Assembly (NCBI GenBank): GCA_001598975.1
Contig: BBXU01002712.1
Span: 1-18,503, forward strand
Length of the DNA stretch: 18,503 bases
Direction of reading: 5' to 3'
Source of the DNA: Parachlorella kessleri
Lineage: Eukaryota > Chlorophyta > Trebouxiophyceae > Chlorellales > Chlorellaceae
Part shown: positions 10,139 to 18,503 of the stretch, piece by piece
How the letters are laid out: each line of letters begins with the position of its first letter
How positions within the stretch are numbered: position 1 is the stretch's first letter
Position numbers and translations under genes: made by a program
The notes under the pieces: generated by a model
Databases searched by the model: none
Told to the model about the DNA's origin: nothing
What the model saw: only the letters and a program-made list of their open reading frames with translations

Positions 10139-11271
10139 TCCGTCTCGTGCTCGAAGCTAGTCGGCAGGCTGAACTATGACTTTATTGTGTAGCCTTTAGG
10201 TATGGATGGAAGTTGGTGACGCTTTTGGTCCGCTTTGCATCTGGTTGCTTTACACACCGGTACATCTATATATATAATATCTGGATAACATATGAAGAGA
10301 TGGAGTTTGCCCGTTGGGTGTGGTACATCTTCGCTGTGTTTTGGGCCCCTGGGCCAGTGTTGGAGAATTCCTGGCGAAGTGTCAGGCTCTGCAGACTAAT
10401 AAGTTAACCTGCGGTTTAAAAGCCTCCGAGGCTGAGTTATAAGCGGCCAGCCTGTTGTCCCATCCATTATGTTCCAAAACTTCCGCTGCTCCACTTGGGG
10501 GATGCATGGCAGCATGGTCAGGTGGCAGTGCACTGCTAGACTAGACTAAACGAACTCCAACTCAAAGACGGAAGAAGCCTTGTCTAGACACCTTCTGTTA
10601 CTTCAGCACTGGTCTTGCGCACCATGCAAGGAACAGAGAGTCAGGCCCAGCCCCGAGCCTCACTTGCACCCAGTGATGTCAGTCTCCAGCTGTTATCCAG
10701 TGGGTTACCCTGTAAGCCTCCAATAGCGTGGTCGTCCAGCACAACTCTCACACCCTGTTCGCACTACCTGCCACCCGTGCTAACGAACAAATCTGTTTGA
10801 AGTCGGTTCAGGCCCCCAACTCTTCCTTCGCACACGAAGTGCCACAGGAGCAGATAGTGAGCTTGTGAAGCACATCTACCACCAATAGTAGTTAGCACAG
10901 AGAGCAGGGAAACCCACCAAGGGAAAACGACTTCCTCGCTGCCACCGTGGCACAGCCTGGCCAGCGCGCCATGGCTGGGCTCCCACCTTGCACCCTGGCT
11001 TGCTCGCTGCCAATGAATCATGCGGCATACCGTTGCTGCTTTCATGCTCTTCCAGCTTAGGCGCAGGTATAGGTGAAGGTGTCAGGCCTGAAATGTACAC
11101 CCAGTTCCCCTTGGCCGCTCAACCCCACGAAGCAGCGGACCATGCAGCATCGAGATGTGCATGGCGACGGCCGCTGGGCGGATGCTTGCCATGATCACCA
11201 GAGATTCGTTCTTAGGGGTCTAGCATCACCTGCAGCTACCGCGTCAGCCATCGACGCTCTCCAAGCAGAAG
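10139..11271 (+). other. Intergenic region before the channel gene
   Basis: No gene supported. It holds an AT-rich tract around 10265-10282, a TGTAA at 10711-10715 (possible poly(A) signal of mTERF copy B, about 570 nt after its stop), and another copy of the TTCGCACTACCTGCCACCC motif near 10757. The channel promoter must lie here or further upstream; no convincing TATA box was identified. Open frames at 10988-11333 show no family features. Confidence 0.5.
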
Positions 11272-14200
11272 ATGTTTTCAGGCAGGAAGAGCAGCTTGCT
11301 GGCAACGAGGTTGCAAGAGCGGCGGTCGGCTAGTCCCCCGACAGCCGCCTGGAATGGCCAGCAGCAGCAAGAGCATGGGAGCCCACTGTCCTCTGAGACG
11401 ACGCCCACACCCACATCCAGCGGCACCCAGCTGGCAAAGCTTGGACTCCTAAGGCCGCTTGAAAGTCTTGCAACCTCTCAAGGGGATGCAAATACAGATG
11501 CTGGCGAAGGCAAATGCAGGGCGCAGCAGGTGGGCAGTCGTGAGGAGGCCACGAAGGATGCCGGCGCACTTTACAGCTGTTGCAGGCTTGCTCCACCTTT
11601 GGAGGCTCCATATATCAAGGGCATAGGTACCTAGGTCCGGTCTCATCGTATGCCAGTTGGGAGTGCACGAGCCGCAGCAACTCCACCTTTACATCAGCAG
11701 CTGCCGTGTGTGACAGTGCGGCTCCACGATGTGAAGTAGGGTGATCGAGAGAACACCCTGCCTGGCATGCCAAGTTCAATGGACTTTTCTTGTGCACAAG
11801 AGCAGATAGCGGACCAGCTGGAGGAGGAGAGGGAGCGCCACCGGCGGCCCTGGTTCATGGTTGACCCGGAGGGGCCACTGCGCCACGCCTGGTGGGTGAG
11901 ACCCAGTGCTAGGCTTTTGTACTATGTAACATGGCGTCATGCAGTGCCATGGTACTTCATGGTCTCATCCCGGAGTGGGCGCATGGCTGTGCCTGTCTTT
12001 CCCTGGCAACGAATGGGTGATGTAGACTCATGCACATGCTGCCGGCCGGTGCTCTGGTTGTGTTACTGGCATACAGGCTATCATCACGCCGGTTGGCACT
12101 TCCATGCTGGCACCATTGACATGTCTGACTAACTGGCCGCAGGGACCTAGTGGCGTATGCCTTGATCCCGAGGCATACAACACTTGATGCAGCTGATGTA
12201 CAGTACAAGCAAGCCGGCACCATTACCGCTGCTGACTAAGTGACTGCAGGGACCTCGTGGCGTATGCCCTGATTTGGGTGCTCATCATCTTCGTACCGCT
12301 GCGTATCGCCTTCATAGACCAGGCAAGCTGTGCATGGGTGCCAATGCACGTCTCACAGCCTGGTGCAACCCGGGCTCCTCACTACTTGGCAGAGCTGGTT
12401 GCTTGAAAGTTATATGATTTGTTTAGGTTTTACGAAGTGGCTATGCAACAAGGGAAGAGTGTCTGCCGGCCGCTGGCGTGGAGCTCACCTCCCAAATCTG
12501 CCATCACATCGAATATTATGGTCCCTGATCCCTTGCAAATAAGCTGTCCTTGAAGAGGGGAGGACTGTCCTCCCTGCCCTGACATGGCGCCCAACCCCGG
12601 ATCTGCCAACGTGCCGACCAAAGCCGACGCCTGCACCTCTTTCTGCCCTCTTCAGGAGCGGCAATGCCATTACCTAAGGTTTACTCCCTCCGAGGAGGTG
12701 CCCGGGGACGAGGGGGCCCACGCTCCCACTGCCTTCGGCACCATCCTCATGAGCTGCATCAACATCTTCTTCATTGTAAGCAGGTGCAGTATGGTCGCCC
12801 TGGGTAAGCCTTACCCTGCGATGAGGCCTACACCCTAACCCCTAGGTTGTCTTAGGAGCGCATTTACGTAACCCTTGCGACGGCGGATGCTGTTGGCATG
12901 CGCACACACCACTGCCTGGTGGCGGCTGACCTCAAGCTCGAAAAGGCGGGGTGAGGTGCGCTTGCCCATGCTTTTGTTGGTGTGTTGGGTTATAACATTG
13001 GGGGCTACTTGCAGACTTGTTGTGGGGTTCAAGTAGGCAGGCTGGGTGCACCTGGCTTGGGCACAGGTCCCACCCTGCAAGATAGGTAGGCATCCGCTCT
13101 CCGATCCTGGGGTAGGTGTTATGGTACCCTGACTCACCATCTTCTCCTCTACCCTCCCTGCAGGCTGGCCTGTTCTTTTCTCTATAATACTTGTCCTGCC
13201 TAGGTTCCACTAGGGATGCAGCTGTGGGCGGAACCCAGCCCAGGGCTGGTGCTCATGTTGGAGCCTGCTACTCCCCGCATTTTGCAGGCAGGCCAATCTG
13301 TTCCTCAACTTCCTGACCGGGGGGGTCGCCTGGGGCAATGGTTGGAGGAAATACCAGGACCCAGCACGGGAATCAGATCCCCCCTCCCCTGCAGGCCGAC
13401 CTGTTCCTCAACTTCCTGACAACGGTGCCTGCGTCAATGGCGGGGGTCCCTGCCAGTGGTGGGGAGAGGACACCAGGATCCAGCATGGGGATCAGATACC
13501 TCCTCCCTCCCTGCAGGCCGACCTGTTCCTCAACTTCCTGACTGGGGTGCCCGCGACACCCGTGGCGGCAGCCGGGGGCGAGGTCATGCCAGACTACCAC
13601 TTCCGCCATGTGGCGTGAGTAGTACCAGGATCCAGCATGGGAATCAGATCCCCTCCCCCTGCACCAGCAAGCTTGTTCTCCGGCCACACATGGCCTGATA
13701 GCTGCATCAGAATGGCTGGTAGTTGCCAGCCTTCAGGTGCTGGAAGCAGAACTCTGACACAGTTCTGCTGCCTGGGAGGCTTAGCAGCGAGGGGGGACTG
13801 CAGGCAGTGTGAGCCTCCAAATGACATGTGCTTTGCATATCCCCCTATGGGAGGGACCGCCTAGCTAGGGGCTGCTCTGGCCCTGCGGGGTCCCCTACTG
13901 TAGCACTCGGTTCCTCGTGGAATTCTTCCAGAATTACGTAATGGAGACCATGCCCCCCCCCCCATCCCCGCTGCAGGGTCCACTACGTGCGCACCTGGTT
14001 CCTGGTTGACTTCTCGGCCTGCTTCCCCCTCAACTGCGTGCTCACGTGGGCCCATCCCGAGGACAACTTTTACAACCTGGGCAACCTCATCTGGTGGGGC
14101 GGGGGGGAGAGGTGGTGTGGGGACAGGGGAAGCTTTGGGGATGCTCCCAGAAGAAGCCTGTCAACCGGGGTGTGTTGCCACGTGGCCAACCACAAATGAG

Positions 14201-17200
14201 AACCTTTACTAACTGTACAAGTGGGGGAGGAATACAACGACGGCACTGTGGCTACCTGGAATTTTGTGTCTCCCCTAACACCCCAGCGTCACCCCCCGAT
14301 GTCTCCTCGTATTTCCCCGCCCCCAAATAGACAGGGCTCGCTTAGTAATCCCACGAAGAGCTGCTCCTTCGCAGGCTGCTGCGTGTGCTAGGGCTGAGGA
14401 GACGCTTTGGCGGCCTTTTGGAGTGGGTCAACACACAGCTAGGTAAGAGAGCCTGATGACACTGCCCAAAGTCAGGACGCACCACCTGCCAGCGGTCGGC
14501 AAGCTAGGATCTCCTGCATGTTTTGCTTCTTGTCATCCCTCACACTTGTGGGCTGTGGGTGTTGGCCTGAGGACTGCCCTGCTGATTGCAAGGGAGCTAC
14601 GTTGCAAGCCAAGCGCGGGGGCTGCGCTGCATGATCCCATGCAGCCCATGCAGCCTGAGCGCAGGCCGGACGGCATGAGTTACCTAGACTTGCAGTTTGG
14701 CACGCCCCCCGCCGCAGCAGGCACTGCATGCGCCATGACAGACACGGCATTAGCTGTAGCTACAGACTTGCTACGGCTGCAGTGCATCACACATTTGCGC
14801 CCTCTCGGCATCAAGAGCTGTGACACCATCGCACGACACCCTCCAGGCACTCCTAACCGGCTCAGGCATATCTGTGATGAGTTGCAGATGTGCGGCGAGA
14901 GATCAGCACTGGGCTGCGCCGCATCCTGAAGTTTGCGGCGGTGGTGCTGGTAGTCAACCATTACTACGCCTGCCTGCTGTGGTTAGTCATCCGGGTGGAG
15001 CACTTTCCCGCAGGCGCGTGAGCAATGAACGCCATTGCTAACAAACCGTACAACAGCGGACCTCTCTGTGATGACGGGCGAGGTCAAGGTTGGAGATAAT
15101 TTGTTCGTTTCCTCCCTTGTTTGCAAGCTTGTCTTCTTGCCTGAAGGCCACACCGACCAGCCTGCCACTTCGGATGAGTAGTGGTCCACGTTTTCTCTTG
15201 TGGCGCCCTGGCTTACCCGGCTTCATGAAAGCCCCGTTGAAGCCTTGCCTAGCCCGCCTGGACGGGATTCTGGTACCTTCATGCGATGTGACAAGCAGTC
15301 CTGTCAAGTGGTGCCTCTCTGATTTCCTGCAGGCACCTGGCCTGATCAGCTCCACATAGTTGACGCGCCCATGGGGGAGCAATGGCTGTTTGCCTACTTC
15401 ACCCTCATCTCCTCCATGATCGGCCTGAGTGAGTCATGGCGAGGGCTGGGTTAGTCAGCGGTGGGGCAGGGTTAGCCATGGGTGGGACTGTTGGCCTACT
15501 TCACCCTCATCTCCTCCATAGTCGGCCTGAGTGAGTCATGGCGAGGGCTGGGTTAGTCAGCGGCAGGGCAGGGTTAGTTGGGGGGGAGGCCTTTTTGCCT
15601 GCCCTTCATCTCTTCCATGATCGGCCCTAGTGAGTCATGGCGAGGGCTGAGTTAGTTAGCGGCAGCAGGGCAGGGTAAGGGGGGGGAAGGGGGGGGCGTT
15701 TGCCTACTTTACCCCCCCATCTCCTCGACCATCGGCCTGAGTGAGTCATGGGGAGGGCTGCTTGCCTACCGCACCCTGATGTCATCTTTGGCCGGGTCAG
15801 GATTCTGCGGTATGGGTAGGCATGAGTGACCTACGGTGGCAGTACGGAGCCAGGGGGAGTCGTGCAGATGTGGTGACAAAGGGGGCCCTGCAACTACTCT
15901 CGCCTAAGAAAGCCCAGTTCCTTGCCCTTCCTTGGCCTGCCTGCAGGCTAGGCCCAAACCTCCTTGACATGAGGGGTGGGTTGGTCCCTGGCAAGCTTTA
16001 TATTCGAGAATCCCCACCCTGTATGGAATATTGGAAATCACCCAGTTGGCCTTTGCCTGTCTTCCCCCGCAGGCTATGGCTCCTACCCGCCCATCACCTG
16101 GCCGGAGGCCTTGGTCTGGGTGTTTGCCATGATCACGGTGGCCGCCATGTTTGCGGTGAGAGGCGGGGAGAGAAGGGTCCGGGGTGGTCATGGTCACATG
16201 AAGGTTGTTTACCATGACCACTGTGGCCGCCATGTTTGCGGTGAGTGAGGGCTTGGGCGGGGTTAGTGTGTGGTATGTGTGTGGTGGTGTCCGTACATTG
16301 TAAGAGGAGGGGAACAGTAGTCATGCCTGCAGTGATCTCTCTTGTGGCCCTGCTGCACTGCGGTGGTTCTGCTGCTGGTCCACGGAGCGGCCACGTAGGA
16401 GAGGAGAGGAGAGGAGAGGAGAGGAGAGGAGAGGAGAGGAGAGGAGAGGAGAGGAGAGCCACCCTTCCACACTGCATAGGACTCTTTCCAACCCATTCCG
16501 GCGGTCATCTTAGATGACTACCCTCGCCTCACGGCTCCCAGGAATGGTAACTTTCCCGGTGGTTCACCCCCGTCCCCACCTCCAGGTCCTCAACGGGCTC
16601 ATCCTGTCGTTCATCCTCTCAGCCACGGCCCGCCGGCAGCAATACCAGGAGCTCTTGGATGCGGCAGTGGTAAGGGGGGTTCTTGTCGCTTTGGTGGTGG
16701 GTGGGTGGGGTGGGGTGGGTGGGATGGGGTTGGGTGGGGTGGAGCGGGGAGGTGATAGCTCCGATGTGTAAGTTCCAGCATCACTTGTTGTGGCGGTGGG
16801 GGCTGCAACGTGGGATCACGGCAAGCTGCGACGCTTTGTATGTAGTGGCCACTGCCGTCGACTAGCAGCACCGGGAGTTACTCGTGCAGCAACGCCATTT
16901 CAGGGCACTATTGGGGGGCAGGGGCCCCTCTGCCAGCTGGCTAAGCGCTTCTGGACCCGAAGACTATTAGTACTAACATGGGGAGATGAGCTCATAGAGT
17001 AGTGCCTGGGGTTGGCATGGGCAGGGGCAGCTAAGTAGACCTGCAAGGGGTGTTCTCCTCACGCCAGCATTTGTTGACACACCAACCACGCCTCGTGTGC
17101 ATGCATGGCTTGAGCTGGGGCACTTGGGAAGCAACGAAAATAGCCGCCTGCCTCTTTGATGCAGCAGTGGTTAACCCTAGGCAGGAACCCGCCTTCATGA

Positions 17201-18476
17201 CCCAAGCTGAGAGTATCTATTCCATGACTCAAACCCAGGCATGTACTTGTTACCCTTCCCTCCCCCTTGCAGCGGCTGGTGGATACCCAGCGGGTGCCCC
17301 GATCCCTCCAGAACGAGATCCTTGGATTCCTCAAGGCCAAGTTCGAGGACGAGGAGGCCAGCGGGGCATGGAGGGGGGACCGGCTGCTGCGGGAGCTGCC
17401 CCGCAGGATCAGATCCCAGGTAAGCCCTTAGTCATGATGACTCACCGGAGGATGGGGCACAGAACAGCTTCGGCGGCTGCTGCTGCTGTCCTGTTCAGGT
17501 CTGTTTCTGTCACAAACTTCCAGCAGACTCATGTTAGCCTGACTCATGCTTATACATAGACACCCCACCACTTCTCACGACAATTCTCTTTTGCACCCCC
17601 CTTCTCCCCCTTCCGCGCCCCGCAGCTGTCTGTGTTGAAGACAGGCCACCTGCTGTCCAAGCTGCCGCTGTTCCGGGACAACCACGACATGCTGCAGGAA
17701 ACAGCGCCGCTGCTGCAGCGGTCAATAGCACTCCCAGGTGTGGGGTGTTGGGCGGTGGGGTGGGCGGTGTGTTCTCTGTCCTGTCTAGTCTTACAGCTTT
17801 TCCACCACCCTTGCGGGCCAGTCACAATCTTGTCACACCTGGAAATGAAATCTGAACCAGGCTGCTTCTAGGCAGGCAGTCACTACCGTTTGCTGCAGGC
17901 TGAACCACTGGATCCCCACCACGTTGGAACGAGCTTGGGTGTTTCTGTGTGACTGGCAGTGTGTGTGATGGTGCGGTGTACAACCCCTTGCATCGGAATA
18001 GACACTGCCTGGAGGGATCATCCCCAGGTGAGGGGGGGGGGGTTGGATTGGCCAGTCGTGGATGCCAGCTGCTATCCTTGTCAGACACTTCACTACTGTG
18101 TGCGGCCACCATGCCGACCTATGCACCCCCTTACACAGCACAGAGTAACCCCCGCCACGGCCTCACCCCCTGTTCCACGGACCGCTGTGCCGGGGTGAGG
18201 CATGCTCAGGGATGCTGAGCTGTGCCCCTAGCCAGGGGCAGGATTGGTTGGCGTGACTCCCTAGCCCCCCTTTCCCCTCCCCAACCCCCATGCTGCCATG
18301 CTGCCGTGCAGGCCAGGTGCTAGTGCAGGCGGAGCATGCACAGCACTCCGCGCTGTTCCTGGCCAGGGGGTTAGTCGACGTGACTACCACCTCGGGGGAA
18401 CTGGTGGACACGGCTGGGCCCGGGGACGTGCTGGGGGAGACGGCGCTCCTGCCGGTGCCGCCCGGGGGCCGCGGAA
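11272..18476 (+). CDS. Cyclic-nucleotide-binding-domain ion channel, EAG/HCN/KAT-like (3' end outside window)
   Basis: Exons inferred by phase: 11272-11626 (tentative), 11801-11891, 12250-12322, 12656-12775, 13517-13614, 13977-14093, 14375-14442, 14888-15013, 15333-15428, 16073-16155, 16586-16669, 17273-17419, 17626-17737, 18312-18476; about 578 codons so far. Domains in order: WFMVDPEGPLRHAWDL before S1; S1 (ALIWVLIIFVPLRIAF); S2 (INIFFIADLFLNFLTG, the family's D-x-x-L-N-F-x-T-G motif); S3 (VHYVRTWFLVDFSACFPLN); a modest S4 (LLRVLGLRRRF); S5 (ILKFAAVVLVVNHYYACLLW); pore with filter GLSYGS; S6; C-linker (VDTQRVPRSLQNEILGFL); and the start of a cNMP-binding beta-roll with GDVLGETALL where the usual motif is FGE. 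Such channels sit in plasma or flagellar membrane and pass cations under voltage or nucleotide control. Uncertain points: the 5' exon, and the 3' border of the S5 exon. Confidence 0.82.
12142..12180 (+). repeat. Pseudo-exon copy of the S1 exon start
   Basis: CGCAG followed by GGACCTAGTGGCGTATGCC repeats the acceptor and first codons of the true S1 exon at 12250. The upstream intron context is copied too: GGCACCATT...CTGACTAA near 12108-12132 matches 12217-12239. Spacing is 107 nt. After DLVAYALI the copy diverges, and no donor consensus was noticed. Confidence 0.8.
12323..12655 (+). other. Channel intron with GC donor
   Basis: The phase-matched donor after FIDQ is GCAAGC, a GC-AG type site with the usual AG before it. 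A GTGCCA 15 nt downstream is also phase 0 and would add five residues (ASCAW). The acceptor is TTCAG at 12655. The intron has no other recognisable content. Confidence 0.55.
13262..13516 (+). repeat. Tandem pseudo-exon array of the S2 exon (2 copies before true exon)
   Basis: The 20-mer CTGTTCCTCAACTTCCTGAC occurs at 13298 and 13401, and again in the true exon at 13523. Each is preceded by a CAG acceptor-like site. Copies are separated by a shared spacer, ACCAGGA(C/T)CCAGCA near 13350, 13472 and, after the true exon, 13623. Copy 2 still encodes ADLFLNFLTTVPA. Copy 1 has QSVPQLP or stop-containing frames from the acceptor. Spacings are 103 and 122 nt. Confidence 0.85.
13714..13769 (+). other. 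Two intronic hairpins
   Basis: GGCTGG/CCAGCC (13714-13719 with 13726-13731) and AGCAGAACT/AGTTCTGCT (13745-13753 with 13761-13769, loop of 7) are perfect inverted repeats 14 nt apart, in the intron before the S3 exon. Structure is seen; function is not known. Confidence 0.5.
15429..16072 (+). other. Intron after the pore exon, carrying pore-exon copies
   Basis: The intron splits the selectivity filter between GL and SYGS (phase 1: A|GC makes Ser). Its donor is GTGAGT at 15429 and its acceptor CCCCGCAG ends at 16072. Most of its first 340 nt are tandem copies of the donor end of the exon. Confidence 0.75.
15480..15800 (+). repeat. Tandem array of pore-exon donor fragments (4 copies)
   Basis: The true exon end (GCCTACTTCACCCTCATCTC at 15392, then the donor at 15429) recurs with starts near 15494, 15597, 15702 and 15764; spacings 102, 103, 105 and 62 nt. 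The first three copies keep CGGCC..AGTGAGTCATGG with a GTGAGT donor; the last is degraded. Each includes intron sequence (GAGGGCTG.GTTAG). Confidence 0.9.
16200..16246 (+). repeat. Copy of the S6-exon donor end
   Basis: TGTGGCCGCCATGTTTGCGG followed by GTGAGTGAGG repeats the end of the true exon (16136-16161), 85 nt downstream. The copied donor (GTGAGT) is closer to consensus than the one used by phase (GTGAGA at 16156). Use of the second donor would add 85 nt and shift the frame. Confidence 0.85.
16396..16457 (+). repeat. (GAGGA)n microsatellite
   Basis: About 12 perfect five-base units of GAGGA in the intron before the exon that ends S6. Purine-only strand; no coding role. Confidence 0.95.
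16670..17272 (+). other. Channel intron between S6 and C-linker exons
   Basis: A 603 nt phase-0 intron with GTAAGG donor and TTGCAG acceptor. The C-linker reads through without missing residues (YQELLDAAV then RLVDTQRVP), so no exon is expected inside. Apart from the G-rich tract, nothing was recognised. Confidence 0.65.
16694..16745 (+). repeat. G-run tract in channel intron
   Basis: Repeated GTGGGTGGG and TGGGGT units give more than four runs of three or more G separated by 1-3 bases, a G-quadruplex-type pattern, just downstream of the donor at 16670. Confidence 0.75.
17738..18311 (+). other. Channel intron inside the nucleotide-binding domain
   Basis: A 574 nt phase-1 intron (donor GTGTGG, acceptor GTGCAG). 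It joins SIALPG to QVLVQ at the usual P-G-x turn of the beta-roll. It contains a poly(G) run near 18030-18041 and no recognisable coding sequence. Confidence 0.65.
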
Positions 18477-18503
18477 GTGAGTAATCCTGAGTCAGGATGG
18501 GAA

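Larger units (their letters stand above)
7013..10156 (+). repeat. Tandem segmental duplication, unit B
   Basis: Partner of 2879-6595 in direct orientation. Exons are well conserved. Introns and upstream flank are only patchily alignable, so the duplication is not recent. Confidence 0.8.

Noticed and set aside
14456..14929. 157-codon open frame between the S4 and S5 exons
   Set aside because: The S4 exon joins the S5 exon in phase (NTQL-D-VRREI) with good splice sites, leaving this stretch as intron. Its protein shows no channel or other motif.
17150..17180. Possible decayed copy of the S6-end donor (GATGCAGCAGTGG)
   Set aside because: Only about 17 bases resemble 16655-16671, about 500 nt away, without flanking homology; chance cannot be excluded.

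Overview
The window looks like nuclear DNA of a chlorophycean (Chlamydomonadales/volvocine-type) green alga. Coding exons are short, GC-rich and biased to G/C at third positions. They are split by many 80-800 nt introns with C-rich tracts before CAG acceptors and GTGAGT/GTAAGT/GTGGGT donors. Proteins carry Gln, Ser, Gly and Ala runs. No bacterial gene organisation, tRNA, rRNA or CRISPR was seen. This assignment is an inference from gene style; no marker gene fixes the species.

All genes found are on the + strand. (1) 234-2601: the 3' end of a protein kinase gene, with the last catalytic-domain segment (subdomains X-XI) and a long low-complexity tail. (2) 2602-4179: AT-richer intergenic DNA. 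(3) 4180-6576 and 7799-10138: two tandem paralogues of an mTERF-repeat protein (probably organellar nucleic-acid binding) with matching exon structure. Their flanks are also duplicated, so a block of roughly 3-4 kb was copied. The first copy differs by two one-base indels and may be decaying; the second is open throughout. (4) 10139-11271: intergenic DNA. (5) about 11272 to beyond 18503: a six-transmembrane, cyclic-nucleotide-binding-domain ion channel of the EAG/HCN/plant-KAT superfamily, spread over about 14 short exons. The window ends inside the nucleotide-binding domain.

The most striking signal is structural. At five exon borders in two unrelated genes (kinase and channel), a fragment of about 85-125 bp that spans the splice junction has been tandemly copied into the neighbouring intron. 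This gives 1-4 pseudo-exon copies per site, most with intact splice consensus. The second is the channel's predicted selectivity filter, which reads G-L-S-Y-G-S where potassium channels have T-V-G-Y-G-D. One of its codons is assembled across an intron whose donor is among the copied ones.

The three gene types have no obvious shared pathway. The kinase and channel could act in signalling and membrane excitability, and the mTERF pair in organelle gene expression, but nothing in the sequence links them. Exon borders were inferred by matching reading phase and family motifs, without transcript data.
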